Of a stretch of DNA of 64,000 nt, positions 1 to 10,599 are shown in pieces. The translations under genes and the position numbers were made by a program. Source of the stretch: Ligustrum vulgare (taxonomy: Eukaryota; Streptophyta; Magnoliopsida; Lamiales; Oleaceae); assembly GCA_963555705.1 (NCBI GenBank), contig OY743169.1, positions 45,620,124-45,684,123 on the forward strand. The letters run 5' to 3'. Each line of letters starts with the position of its first letter. Position 1 is the stretch's first letter. The notes under the pieces are model-generated. The model made no database searches. It saw nothing but the letters and a program-made list of their open reading frames with translations, and was not told the DNA's origin.

Positions 1-1
1 C

Positions 2-2563
2 TTGATTGGATTCCATCGACTCCATTTCCTCTTCCATTGCTCTTTTCCATTTTTCCTTTGCAGGACATGATAGAGCTTCGTGTACAGACTTAGGTTCCTC
101 CTCGTCTTGCAAAAATGCTAGAAAAGCTTGTCCTTCAATCTCAAAATGACGTTTAGGTATAACTTTTCTAGTACTTTTACGAGGTGTGAGCTCCATTGTG
201 ACCCGGTCACTTGGGGTTAGATTGCTCCCACTTGGATCAGAAGCTCGAACAGCTTCTTCTCGAACCTTCACTGATTCAGCTCTATCATCTAATTCAAATA
301 GAGGTTCTCCCTTTTTTATTTCTCCCCTATTAGGAAAATCCGTCTCGAGAAATGTTACATCTCGTGACTCTATTTCAGTGATGATCCCATCTTGATTTTC
401 ACCTATAAACACATATCCCTTAGACTGGTCCGAATATCTTATAAAAATACACTTTTTGCCTCGTGGACCTAATTTTCCAAATTTACTTGAGGAATCGTGT
501 ATGAAAGCAGCCGATCCCCAAGGTCTAAGGTAGCTTAAATCAGGTGTTCTACTTGTCCAAAGCTGATATGGTGTATCAGTTATTGATTTAGAGGGAACCC
601 TATTCAGAATATATGTCGCAGTTAACAAAGCATCTCCCCAATAGGAAATAGGTAAGTTTCCTTGTGCCATCATGGACCTTACCATTTCTAACAATGTTCT
701 ATTCCTCATTTCAGCAACACCATTTTGTTGAGGAGTATGAGGAATAGTCAATTGTCTAATTATACCTTTATTATTACAAAGTTCCTTGAACTCTTCAAAT
801 AGATATTCACGTCCTCGGTCAGTTCTTAAAGTTTTCACTTTTCTATCAGTTTGATTCTCTACCATGTTTAAATATAGTCTAAAGCATTCCAATGCTTCTG
901 ACTTATGAGAAATCAAATAAACATAACTGTACCGTGTGAAATCATCAATAAAGGTAATAAAATAGGAGGCTCCATGTCTAGCCCTAACATTCATAGGACC
1001 ACATATATCTGAATGTACTAATTGCAATGGAAATTCGGCCCTCAAGGCCTTACCAAAAGGTTTTCGAGTTGTTTTTCCCATCAGACAATGCTCACATGTA
1101 GGCAAGGTAACTTTAGAGATTGAACCTAGTAAGCCTTTTTTAGCTAACCTATTCATTCTCTCTTGCCCAATATGTCCTAATCTAGCATGCCAAATATTTG
1201 TATCAACATTCACATTTCTAGAAGAAGAAGTGGATACATCCAAAGAAAAACAACGATCTATATAATAAGCATAAGTGTTTGGATTACAATCCAACACCAT
1301 AAAACCATTACACAAATATCCAGATGCATAATGTGCATCATCATAATAAACATCAACAGAAGTACCATGAAAGTTCAAACTAAGACCTAATTTTAAAAGA
1401 ACAATAACTGATATTAAATTCCGTCGTATCCCAGGTACAAATAAGACATCATGAAGGAGAACAACACGACCACTACGCAAGTGTAACTTGCAAGTACCGA
1501 TTCCCTTCACCTCCACTCTTTCGTCGTTGCCAACGTATATCCATTTTGCACCAGGTGGAATTCGACGAAAATCCACAAATGCTTCTCGATCTTTGGCTAT
1601 ATGGTTTGTTGCTCCTGAGTCTAAAATCCACAAAGGATAAGAATCAGCAAGTAATACTGTGCTAGAAACATAAATAGCACTGAAAGAAGAACACATAAGA
1701 GCTACCTGTTTAGGCTCAGGGCATTCACGAGCAAAGTGACCCAGCACTTTACAATTATAGCATTTAACCTTGCTCTTGTCCTTCTTCTTTCCAAACCACT
1801 TCCCTTTCTTATAGCGTTTGTTCTTGTTCTTCTTAGGTCCCTTTCCAGTCTCTTTCCCTTTTCCTCGCCCGCCTTTGTCCCAGTTCCTTTTACTTTTAAA
1901 GCCTGAAGCCTTACGAGAACTAGACTCGGCTATATAAGCCTGACCTAGGGATTTGGCAGCTCCAAGCCGTTCATCCTCTAGCTCCACATGGCGGACAGCA
2001 TCAGCAAAAGTTTTTATGCTGTCATTGTGGGTCAAATTCACTTTCAAGTGTTCCCAACTATCAGGAAGAGAGCGGATCAAAGCTTGAACTTGCTGCTCAT
2101 CAGAGAGTATGTGACCAGCTGACTTTAGCTCCCTGATCATGTTAGACATAACCCTAACATGTTGTTTAATGTTATGATCAGGTGCCTTCTTGTAAGTATC
2201 AAACTTAATTGTCAGTTGTCTGAGCCTAGTCACACTTGTACCACCATATTTCTCTCTTAGGTACACCCAGATGTCATGAGCATTAGGGTATTGTTCACAC
2301 TCATGTATGAGATCATCAATCACAGAGCTCACCAAGATTGCACGTGCAGTGGAATCTTTCTTTTTCCAAGTTTGGTAAGTCTCTTGATCTCGTCTCTGTT
2401 GAGCAGTGTTTCCAGTACCAGGGTCTTCCATAACCTGGTTGATGCCTTCTAAGGTATCCTGTTCCTCCAGTACATACCAAATCTTATGACGCCAAGTGTT
2501 ATAGTTATCGCCATTTAACTTATCACCCTTGTTAAGATCAGCAATTATGTTCTTAGATGCCAT
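2..2563 (-). CDS. Ty1/copia gag-pol polyprotein, 5' part, open to window edge
   Basis: I translated this frame by hand from the ATG at 2563 and found no stop codon in 854 codons, so it is uninterrupted until it leaves the window. In order it shows a copia-type gag domain (about residues 1-235), a CCHC zinc knuckle (CYNCKVLGHFARECPE, about 264-280), the aspartic protease site DSGATNH (about 313), the HHCC pre-integrase zinc region (WHARLGH ... CEHC, about 455-500), the integrase core (DICG, TDRGREY, then the E in QQNGVAE), and the start of the reverse transcriptase linker near the edge. The product makes the virus-like particle and copies and integrates the element. RT and RNase H must lie to the left. 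The primer site and 5' LTR lie at 3745-4133. Open coding over this length suggests a young, possibly active copy. Confidence 0.93.
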   Translation of the reverse strand, partial: MASKNIIADLNKGDKLNGDNYNTWRHKIWYVLEEQDTLEGINQVMEDPGTGNTAQQRRDQETYQTWKKKDSTARAILVSSVIDDLIHECEQYPNAHDIWVYLREKYGGTSVTRLRQLTIKFDTYKKAPDHNIKQHVRVMSNMIRELKSAGHILSDEQQVQALIRSLPDSWEHLKVNLTHNDSIKTFADAVRHVELEDERLGAAKSLGQAYIAESSSRKASGFKSKRNWDKGGRGKGKETGKGPKKNKNKRYKKGKWFGKKKDKSKVKCYNCKVLGHFARECPEPKQVALMCSSFSAIYVSSTVLLADSYPLWILDSGATNHIAKDREAFVDFRRIPPGAKWIYVGNDERVEVKGIGTCKLHLRSGRVVLLHDVLFVPGIRRNLISVIVLLKLGLSLNFHGTSVDVYYDDAHYASGYLCNGFMVLDCNPNTYAYYIDRCFSLDVSTSSSRNVNVDTNIWHARLGHIGQERMNRLAKKGLLGSISKVTLPTCEHCLMGKTTRKPFGKALRAEFPLQLVHSDICGPMNVRARHGASYFITFIDDFTRYSYVYLISHKSEALECFRLYLNMVENQTDRKVKTLRTDRGREYLFEEFKELCNNKGIIRQLTIPHTPQQNGVAEMRNRTLLEMVRSMMAQGNLPISYWGDALLTATYILNRVPSKSITDTPYQLWTSRTPDLSYLRPWGSAAFIHDSSSKFGKLGPRGKKCIFIRYSDQSKGYVFIGENQDGIITEIESRDVTFLETDFPNRGEIKKGEPLFELDDRAESVKVREEAVRASDPSGSNLTPSDRVTMELTPRKSTRKVIPKRHFEIEGQAFLAFLQDEEEPKSVHEALSCPAKEKWKRAMEEEMESMESNQ

Positions 2564-3744
2564 GGTCTGTTACAATTTTAGAGACAATCATATAACGGTC
2601 CATTTATGCACACAAAGTATTTTTGCACTCATGCAAATTAAATTTCATGACAATTTAACACTAGGTATGAAGTCGAAAGTTCACTAAGTTCCCAATCATC
2701 GTCCATTATCCTAATGTTTCATTATCACAAAAATTAATTTCATAGTGCAAAACTATAAGTTCTAGGTGAGAGCTTCATTAACTCTCCCAACCTTGGAACT
2801 CCCACTTAACAAGTTCATTAGGCATGTACAATTTAAGCAAGACATTTTAATTACACAAACATATCACAAAATGTCATATATACATCCCATTAAAATAAGG
2901 AAACTATTATTTTCGAGTAATCATGATATATTGGAGTATATTCAAAAACTCCCACTGGGTCCAATAAGCAATTTAAAAAAAATGTGTGCCAATAGGCAAT
3001 TTTCAAAAAACATCCCACAATTAAACATGTAATAAAATAATAGAGGGACCAATCTATAATTTAAATACACCAATTTCTGGGTCCAATTGAAGATTTTCAA
3101 AATCTAGGGACTAATCTGCACTTTCTAAATTTCCTGGGACTATTCTGAAAATTTCAGAAATTGAGTGACCAATCTGAAATTTTCGGAATTTTAAAGATGA
3201 AAATTTAAATTTCAGAATTTTTAGGGTCCAACTTGAAACTTTCGAAAATCACAAGGACCAATCTGGAAATTTCAGAATTTGCAATCAAGCCCCCATCTTC
3301 ATCAATGCTGAGAGACAAAGTAGCATTTTCAGATTTTTGCCAAAACTTTAGGAAGCCATAACTTCTGCATCTCATGTCCGAATTTTATGATCTTTATATC
3401 ATTGGAAAGGATTTTGAAATATCTTTCCAACCATACCAAGTTTACACCGTGAAGTGGAGATTACAGAAAGTTACAGGCCTTCAAAATTTCGAGTTTCCAA
3501 ACTAGGGTTACGTTTCACTTTCAATATACATATCCAAATCTCATGAAATTTTGCAGATATGTTCTAAATACTATGAAAAACTTACAGTATGAATTTCACG
3601 AATTAATGTGAAGTATTTCTTGATCCGCCATTAAAGCATATTCAAGCTTTTCTTAAAAAAACTGTTTAACTGGCATTGATCAACATGCAATAGAAACACA
3701 TCATAATAAAAACACATTTATAGGCAAGAAAACAACCTGCTATG
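2564..3744 (-). other. Long untranslated leader of the copia element
   Basis: About 1.2 kb separate the primer site from the gag ATG, and no conserved coding sequence is visible. The stretch 3030-3300 is quasi-periodic: phrases like 'gggaccaatctgaaatttt' recur every 30-40 bases with drift. Similar wording is seen at 22690-22990, 23270-23470, 39720-39900 and 50900-51110, in leaders or LTRs of unrelated elements. Confidence 0.6.
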
Positions 3745-3756
3745 GCTCTGATACCA
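3745..3756 (-). other. Primer binding site (initiator tRNA-Met type)
   Basis: On the minus strand these bases read TGGTATCAGAGC, the usual complement of the 3' end of plant initiator tRNA-Met. Two bases separate it from the LTR end, as expected for a copia element. Confidence 0.9.
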
Positions 3757-3757
3757 A

Positions 3758-4133
3758 TGTTAGAATTGCTTGCATGCATATAAAACAATTTCACGATCTT
3801 AAATTATATAAACCGAGGTTGGATTACTTACCTCTTGATGTATGTTCTTACTGCAGAAATGTGTGCTCTTTGGTCACGAAATTCAGTCACAGATGGATAG
3901 AACTTCTTGTCCACAATCCAAGTGCCAATTGTTGAGTTAAATCTTCATAGATTCAAGCCACTACACTTATTTCTTTTCAACCATATGCTCACACCCGAAA
4001 ATCTCACTTATTTTCTTGTTGTTTCATGATAATAGATGATTATGAGTTATATGGAGGTTGATGGAAGTTATTCATGCCTTGGATAACTTCCCATAACTTC
4101 CCATATCAAATTCAAATGGTTCCTCCAATAACA
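3758..4133 (-). repeat. 5' LTR of the copia element (right boundary inferred)
   Basis: The left end (TGTTAGAATTGC on the plus strand) sits directly beside the primer site and is certain. I placed the right end at AATAACA because this gives short matching inverted ends (TGTTA ... TAACA) and a length of 376 bp, normal for copia. The partner LTR lies outside the window, so neither the target duplication nor LTR identity can be tested. Confidence 0.6.
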
Positions 4134-4804
4134 CCTTAATGGATCGGGTCGGTTCCGGTCATCCCACATGGGCGACCCGGTTTTAATCTAATATACGAAA
4201 AATAGATAAATCCAAACCTGCCTCGGCGCCTCGCGACTCGCGAATTTTGGGGTGGGGCAGATCGGAACTTCAACTCCATTTACCGTCCCGTTTAGTTTTT
4301 TTTTCTTCATTTTCTTTTTCTTATAATATTTTGCCTAAATAATTATTTGGAGCTGATTTAGGGAAGTACTTTGGTTTTTCCATCCTGTCCAATACCCGCC
4401 CCGTGGGTCGGTGGGACGAGTTTGTTTCGTCCCATTAGAGTCGAGTACTCGTTGGGTTCGGGATTGGTCGAATTTTTTTGTTATCTTTACTTGTGAGTTG
4501 AAAAAAAATTATATTGGTTGCAGCCATGTGTGTAGATGGGAAAAGTTTTAGGGTTTTCCCTATATATAAAAAGAGTTGCTTTGAAATCAATTATTCACAA
4601 GCCAATTGAATTCAATTGAGCTCTCTAAACCATTTGAACCAATTTAGCCCTTTTTTTCTTTTTCTTTTTCCCAATTGATTATTTCGATTATTTCATATTT
4701 ATTTATGTTTTATTTATTTTCTTGTGCACTCTGATTTTAACATGTATATATATCCGACATATTTAACTTTGATTTAAAATACAAGTTTCTCGCCAAAGCG
4801 AGCT
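4134..4804. other. No gene recognised; GC-richer patch and possible LTR piece
   Basis: No coding sequence is recognisable. Positions 4140-4260 and 4380-4470 are GC-richer, with gggtcggt/cccgcccc wording common in plant transposon ends. A TATA-like string (ctatatataaaa, near 4560) followed by a T-rich tract could belong to the LTR of the chromodomain element downstream, but I could not prove an LTR. Confidence 0.35.
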
Positions 4805-5068
4805 GTGTTTGAATTGAAGAAAATTGGAAAGAGGGTTGTTGAAGCTATTCTTGATCACCGAGTTACCCGAGCTTCTAGAAAGGATTATCAAGAGTATTTG
4901 GTCAAATGGAGCGGATGCATCAGTGATGAGAATACTTGGGAAAGAGAAAAAGACTTTGGAGCCTTCAAGTCTCTTATTGAAGAATATCATGAACTGATGG
5001 CATTGAGGATGTCGCCAAAACAGATGGGGGAGAATGTTATGGACCGCAACTATTACTTAGCCTATTGA
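4805..5068 (+). pseudogene. Chromodomain end of a Ty3/gypsy (chromovirus) integrase
   Basis: The peptide contains a chromodomain: VEAILDHRVTRASRKDYQEY followed by LVKWSG, a DENTWE acidic/aromatic patch and a C-terminal helix ending LIEEYHE. In chromoviruses this domain sits at the C-terminus of integrase and steers integration to particular chromatin. Nothing recognisable as integrase core, RNase H or RT lies upstream; the copia LTR occupies that side, so the element is reduced to its last roughly 90 codons and possibly a 3' LTR. It is not functional alone. Confidence 0.75.
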
Positions 5069-5572
5069 TCCACTCGCAGCAGCAGTTTGCCCAACTTTGG
5101 CTGCACTTTGTAAATAATATTGTAATTATTGTAATTCTCTTTTAATTGTAAAACTTTATTATGATTCTTTGGCTTTTTAATGTCTACTCCTGTCATTAGG
5201 ATTTTTTCTCCGAAGTCTATTATAGGGGGTAATAGAATTTAAAATTTTCAAGCTTTTTGATGTCCACCCCCTGCACCAACATTTGTAATTTACTGCTTTC
5301 TGCAATCAATGAACAATCAAGTTTCAATGCATTCAAGTTTTCTCTAGTAAAGTTTTCTTCAATTTGTAATCAAATCTTCTTTCGTCCCGAGACAAGCGAG
5401 AAAAGGCTGAAGGTAGTCTAGCGGGGCAGACTACTGCCGCACTGTGCCCCTTTCTGTGCAAGGAAGAAAAGCAACATGTGACCACCCTTTCAGTGTGTTG
5501 TCGCAGTGGCACGCCTCTTCCCTTACCATTACAATTTTAATAGGACTCAATTGGGTATGATGTTTGTATCTA
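5069..5572. other. Non-coding; possible 3' LTR of the chromodomain element
   Basis: No open frame of note. The region follows the chromodomain stop directly, where a 3' LTR would be expected, but no partner LTR exists in the window. The patch 5390-5530 has higher GC than its surroundings. Confidence 0.3.
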
Positions 5573-7143
5573 CTAGTTGTCCAAACGTGCTTTGCACGCT
5601 AATTGTCCATATAAAATAATTTTTAGAAATTATGTCTTGCAAAAATTTTGAGTTTTTCCCCATGAAAATTAGAAAAAAAAATGCAAGACAAGTAGATTTA
5701 AGAAAGTCTAATGATTTCTAGTATTTAAACAAAGTTTCTAAGAACATATTTACTCAATCAAAATCTTTGCTTGTTCGATAAAAGCAAATATGGCTTCAAG
5801 TTGAGAACAACGCCGATAATATTTGGGAATAAATGATAGGTTTTATTCATATTTGAAATATTATAAAAAGATTAAAAAAATTGTCAATGAAGATTTATTA
5901 CCAAGTATTTTTCCTTCATAACAAATTTTGGGATTTGTGATAATTCAACAATGCATAAGTTTTATAATTTCAGTGAGTTGTCATATTTAATCTCTTCAAT
6001 TTTGTTGTTTATCATGAAGTTGATTTCAATTTCATCGCGCATGATTTCTATTGTTCTAACTTTTTCACGATAATATCGATATATTTTCCCTAAAATTTTC
6101 AATTGTTATCTAAAATAGTGTAGTAAGACTGGTAAAAGTACTAAAAATGACAGCATATTTTTTTAATATCGAAAATTTATTAAAATAAAGATAGACAAAT
6201 ATAATGAAAAATATCACATCTTCATTAATCAAAAATTCAAAATAAGCTTTAAAACTTCCATCGATAAAGATAAGTTTTAATGAAATCGGTATAGATATTT
6301 AAATTTTTTTATATTTCAATCATCGTATGCGATCAACTTTCATAGAAACTCATGGTTGATACTTTTATTTGAGGACAAAACCATTCGATTTTTAAAAATT
6401 TAAATTTGAGTAAAATGATGACTCAAAAAAAGTTCAAGAAAATATGAGCTATATTGGGTAGTAAAGGTTGTATTGAATTCATTTTAGTGTAAAAGCATAC
6501 ATGGTTATTAAGGGTGGTTCTTGAAATTATAAACATGTGAATGAAAATTAGTAATTGAGAGTTATATGTAACTATGTAAATGTATTAGATTGAAGATTAT
6601 AATGTATGTAATTTTGGTTATGGAATGGGTCGTAGATATTCTCATTGGAATAACGACAATGTTGACAAATAAAAAGAATAATGGAATATTAAAAATATAA
6701 TTCAAAAATATATTATCCATATTTCTCACAACTTTCTTAATGATAAAAAATTATTAATATTTAATTAAAAAGGATAATTTTAGTTTCATGTAAAAAATTA
6801 TAATTAAAATATTTTTTCACTATTTCCTTTATGATAATGTATTAATATAATATTATTTGTATTGAGTGAAAATAAGTAATAAATTGAAATAAATTCAGGG
6901 AAAATAAAAGTGAAAATTGAAAGTCTTAAGCTTTATTTGAAATGCTTTTTGTGAGAAAGTAAGGAGTTTAGGTTGTAAATGTATTGAAATTAATGGCATT
7001 GTTGACAAAATAAAAAAATAAAAAATAAGTATTCATTAATTAACATTAAGAGTAAATATGAAATTATAAAAAAGTTGTGAGGGTAGAAAAGTCTAAAAAT
7101 GTTTTTCAATTTAAGCCACTTTTAAAAGTTGTATAGATAGAGA
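5573..7143 (-). mobile_element. Non-autonomous Helitron
   Basis: Read on the minus strand the element starts with TC (TCTCTATCTATACAAC, preceded by host A) and ends in CTAG followed by host T. Nine bases before the CTAG is a perfect hairpin, CGTGC-AAA-GCACG. A 5' TC, a subterminal 3' hairpin, a CTRR end and insertion between A and T without target duplication are the defining marks of Helitrons. The body is AT-rich and without coding sequence, so movement would need Rep-helicase supplied from elsewhere; the decayed Rep-helicase at 51.8-56.8 kb shows that autonomous relatives once existed. The 5' end could also lie a few bases further in, because TCTA is repeated. Confidence 0.65.
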
Positions 7144-7916
7144 TAAATACTGCAAATCATAAGATACTTCATACAATTGTTATACATACATGGCACAAGT
7201 TCACGTCAGCATGGAAAATTATTTTGTACTATGCAGCTGATTTTACCTTTTAGAAAATTTCTTTGATTCTTATGATAAGATATATTATTTGCAAGTGGTT
7301 AAATTTTAAATTCTCCATGATGTCAATATATTGTTACTTTTTAAGTCTTAAGGCATTCGGCTCAATTCTATGTTAAATCCTTCAGGATAGACCATTAGGT
7401 CTAATGTTAAAACTGAAATCGGGATTCTAAAGTAATTTCTTGAGTTATCTGTTATCGCGATCGGTTGCTCTAAACGAGGTTGAGGAAAATGTTTGGTACG
7501 AATGTACTTTATATTTATATTATGGAATTAGAATTTGAACATATCTTACTTGGTATTTTTAAATATTCACTCTTACTTTAAAATCATCAGATTAATATGG
7601 TTCATGTTAGACACGTGAAAGATTGGAAGAGTGGATGCCTATGAGCTGCCAAGTAAAAAGTTGCAACCAATAAATGTAATACGAGTGTTTCACCTATGCA
7701 ATGCATGACATTATATCGAAATATATAATTGCGACTTCAATACTTTCTATTTTTTTTTAATTATATGTCAAACATGTGTATATGATGAAATAAAAAATAA
7801 AATAATAAAATGATATTGTAATTTGGAAAAATAAAATGATTATTTAAACAACTAATGTATAGTATTTAAATGGAAAATAATAACTCGCGCAATTGAACAT
7901 CATTTAAAATTTTATT
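7144..7916. other. AT-rich non-coding stretch
   Basis: No gene, RNA or clear repeat boundary seen. Confidence 0.4.
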
Positions 7917-8079
7917 TTAGCCTGCGTTCGGGAATGATTATAACACGTAATGATTAGTGTTATTAGTGTTTTTGACGTAGACTTTGATGTTAAAAATTGG
8001 AGAGAGAAAATTTGTATGGTTAATAAAGTTGTTTGGAATTCGTATCGATTATAAACAAAGTTTATCGAATGCAGGCTTA
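7917..8079. mobile_element. Tourist-like (PIF/Harbinger type) MITE with TSD TTA
   Basis: A 157-bp unit (7920-8076) has imperfect terminal inverted repeats: GCCTGCGTTCGGGAA at the left, and the complement of GCCTGCATTCGATAAAC at the right. It is flanked on both sides by TTA (7917-7919 and 8077-8079), the 3-bp target duplication typical of PIF/Harbinger elements. There is no coding capacity. Confidence 0.7.
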
Positions 8080-8942
8080 GTTCATTCGTTGTATAAAAAG
8101 TATAAATATAAAAATATTATAATCACGTGTAACATTTGAATAGTAAAAAGAATGATAAATAAAATATTTGAAAAATAACCGTATGTGGGAACTACCAAAT
8201 TACATATAAATATTTATTGAAGCATTAAATTTTTTTATATAGTTAATTAGATAATTTTAAATAAAAATGCTCAAGCTTGAACTTTAGACACAATTGAAAT
8301 TGAGTTATATTTGTAATTATAGTTTGTTCGAGTATTATTTTTTAGTGCTATAATACTATTTATTGTTTAGTTTGTTTACGTGAATGACAACCCTTGAATA
8401 GAGATTTACAACTCAAAAAAAAAAAAAAAAAAAAAAGATTATTTGCATTCTCATGCAAAAATCTATCAACTTTTACTATTTTTGAACTGACTTCCAGATT
8501 CGAGGACCATGTGAATACGAACTGACTATGTTCAGATTAAATATGAATTATGTTGGTTGGTAATCTGAACTTCATTTCAAAATTAATCTTAGGCAATGAA
8601 ATCTCAGCTCGAAAATTTATCCAAATCAGACCCAGATACTAAGAAAAACTCTACACAATCCCACATCATTTGTTAACTTGTTGACTCACTTTCCACTAAT
8701 GACGTGATTCAACACCTAATAATTAGAAAATTATATATATATATATGTTCTTGCATGTTATTCCATCTCAAACAATTCAATGCATACTTGATTTATGATT
8801 TTGATAATTATTTTGAATATTAAAATTTTGTTTCATTCAAACTTATTACTTAGCCTCTATTTGGTAACTATTTATAAATGGTTGTTAATAAATATTGTTT
8901 ATAAATGGTAACGTGACAACATTTTGTTGGTGTATTTTTTGA
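8080..8942. other. AT-rich non-coding stretch
   Basis: It holds a poly-A tract (about 8409-8436) and a short TA run (about 8731-8744). At 8848 a TTAGCCTCTATTTGGTAAC string resembles one end of another Tourist-like MITE, but no matching second end was found. Confidence 0.4.
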
Positions 8943-9212
8943 AAACTAAAAAATAATGTACGAGAATCTTCTACTAATCGGGATGATAAAATCAAATTCA
9001 TAAAGGGTGGACTGAGTAAGGAGTCTTTGGATGATATTCGACTGACTCTTAAGACGCACCCAAGTGGTTATGTGCAACGTGAACTTCTCTCCTTATACGC
9101 TCAGTTTAACGAGGACAAAAATCGTTATAGTCTCCAAAATATAATAGCAAAAGATCCTGTTTGCCAGTCTGTTTTACAAAATGAGACTTCTGGCAGTTCA
9201 ACAATGATATAA
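8943..9212 (+). CDS. Unrecognised ORF or exon paired with the LOG gene
   Basis: The frame is open from the stop at 8940-8942 to the stop at 9210-9212, without a clear ATG, so it may be the last exon of a longer gene. The visible peptide includes DDKIKFIKGGLSKESLDDI and later RYSLQNIIAKDP. I do not recognise the family. A diverged copy (GLSKESLDDIGLFLEMHP ... RYGLGNLTEKD) lies at 29907-30122 on the minus strand, also just upstream of a LOG copy, so the pairing predates the duplication. Conservation of the same reading frame in both copies argues that it once coded for protein. The gap to the LOG start is about 300 bp. It could be a separate gene or an upstream exon of the LOG gene. Confidence 0.5.
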   Translation, partial: KLKNNVRESSTNRDDKIKFIKGGLSKESLDDIRLTLKTHPSGYVQRELLSLYAQFNEDKNRYSLQNIIAKDPVCQSVLQNETSGSSTMI

Positions 9213-9508
9213 GGTAAATCTCTTGATACACATTTAAAATATTTTGCTGTTTTCTTTCACGCGTTTTGGAAATAAAATATATTTTCCTTTCTCGAGTTTT
9301 GATAAAGCTGGAAATAAATCACTGAAAGGTGATATCTTTGGTAAAACAGTCAAAAGTTGGCCGATTTTGTCAAAAGTAAATCTTTACTTTTTCATAATCA
9401 ATCAAAAACAGTAAATTTTTCCGGATTTAAATAGCCAAACATATTTCATAGTTCAGGCATCCCAAAATCACATCTTCTTCGTAAGTTTTCTCTTCTATAC
9501 TATCAAAG

Positions 9509-10162
9509 ATGGAAGCACCAAAACTTCGACAGATCAAAACTATTTGTGTATTTTGTGGATCAAAAGTGGGGAAAGGCTTCAGTTATCTAGAAGCGGCCGT
9601 AGATCTTGGAAAGAAACTGGGGGAAAAAGGTATCACTCTTGTGTATGGGGGTGGTAGCAGTGGTCTAATGGGTTGTGTTTCCCAATCTGCTCTTGCAGAG
9701 AAATCAAAAGTAATCGGTGTCATACCTGTCCCTTTGGTAGATGTTGCAGGCAAAACACGAGGGCATGAAGTTCAAACATTATCCATCCATGAACGCATAA
9801 CTTGTATGCTATATGGTTCTGATGCCTTTATAGCCCTGCCCGGAGGTTTTGGTACCTTAGAAGAAATCTTTAACATTACCTCGTGGGCTCAACTAGATCT
9901 CCATACTAAGCCTATTGGGCTTCTGAATGTTAACAATTTCTTTGATGGCTTGTTAACCTTTCTTGATTATGCTGTGGAACAGGGATTCATCTCTCCATTT
10001 TCCAGAAGGCTCCTTATTTCTGCTCCTACTATTGATGAACTACTGGATAAGCTGCAGTCATATATCTCAATACAAGATCCAGCAGGGGTTAAGATAGATT
10101 GGTCGCAAGGAAGGGGAATCAAGCGAAAATGGAGTCCGGTTAATGTAAACTTAACTTTATGA
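9509..10162 (+). CDS. LOG-like cytokinin riboside 5'-monophosphate phosphoribohydrolase
   Basis: LOG enzymes release active cytokinin bases from their nucleotides in one step. This 217-residue protein has the normal family length and signatures: CVFCGS near the N-terminus, YGGGSSGLMG (usually YGGGSIGLMG), the HER motif carrying the substrate-contacting arginine, and the PGGFGTLEE catalytic motif with its glutamate (about 111-119), then SWAQL and GLLNV. No transit peptide is visible; LOGs are usually cytosolic. Between HER and PGG it reads ITCMLYGSDAFIAL rather than the more common KAAMARxADAFIAL, marking a divergent LOG subgroup. The whole coding region is one exon, whereas canonical LOG genes have several introns, so this may be a retrocopy. 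A TATA-like ttaaatag lies near 9425. A dead inverted copy lies at 29017-29724. It is the only complete cellular gene in the window. Confidence 0.87.
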   Translation: MEAPKLRQIKTICVFCGSKVGKGFSYLEAAVDLGKKLGEKGITLVYGGGSSGLMGCVSQSALAEKSKVIGVIPVPLVDVAGKTRGHEVQTLSIHERITCMLYGSDAFIALPGGFGTLEEIFNITSWAQLDLHTKPIGLLNVNNFFDGLLTFLDYAVEQGFISPFSRRLLISAPTIDELLDKLQSYISIQDPAGVKIDWSQGRGIKRKWSPVNVNLTL

Positions 10163-10169
10163 ATCTTAG

Positions 10170-10400
10170 AATAGGTGGGGGTAGAGTACGGAGTATTCTT
10201 ACTCTCGAGACACCCCTCTAATTTCCTAGGATTTCCTTAATGTTTAAATCTTGTGTGTACCTCAAAGGTTCCAGGTGGTAGATTACGGAGTATTCTTACT
10301 CTCGAAACACACCTCTTTGAAGGTTTCTTTATTTCCTCAAAAGGTCAGAGGTGGTAGGATACGGCTACTCCGGAAACACATCTCTCAATTTGAGGAATTT
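10170..10400 (+). repeat. Diverged tandem repeat after the LOG gene
   Basis: Three copies of a module like 'aggtggtagattacggagt' followed by 'attcttactctcgaaacac' and 'acctctttga' start near 10173, 10270 and 10346, spaced about 80-95 bp. The third is the most diverged. They lie in the 3' flank of the LOG gene. Function unknown. Confidence 0.6.
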
Positions 10401-10599
10401 CCCATGTTGCTTTCTTTTGATTTTGCGTGTTTCATGTATTTCTTTCCAATGTGACTCTTGTGTGTTCTCCTTACGAGAAAATAATAAATATCTCTGTTAT
10501 CATCTACTAAATCTCGTTTGTGATGTAAATGAATTTGCATGTCTAACCTCAATTCTCTTAGTGATTGCATACCATACTATGCTCTTAATTCCAAACGAT

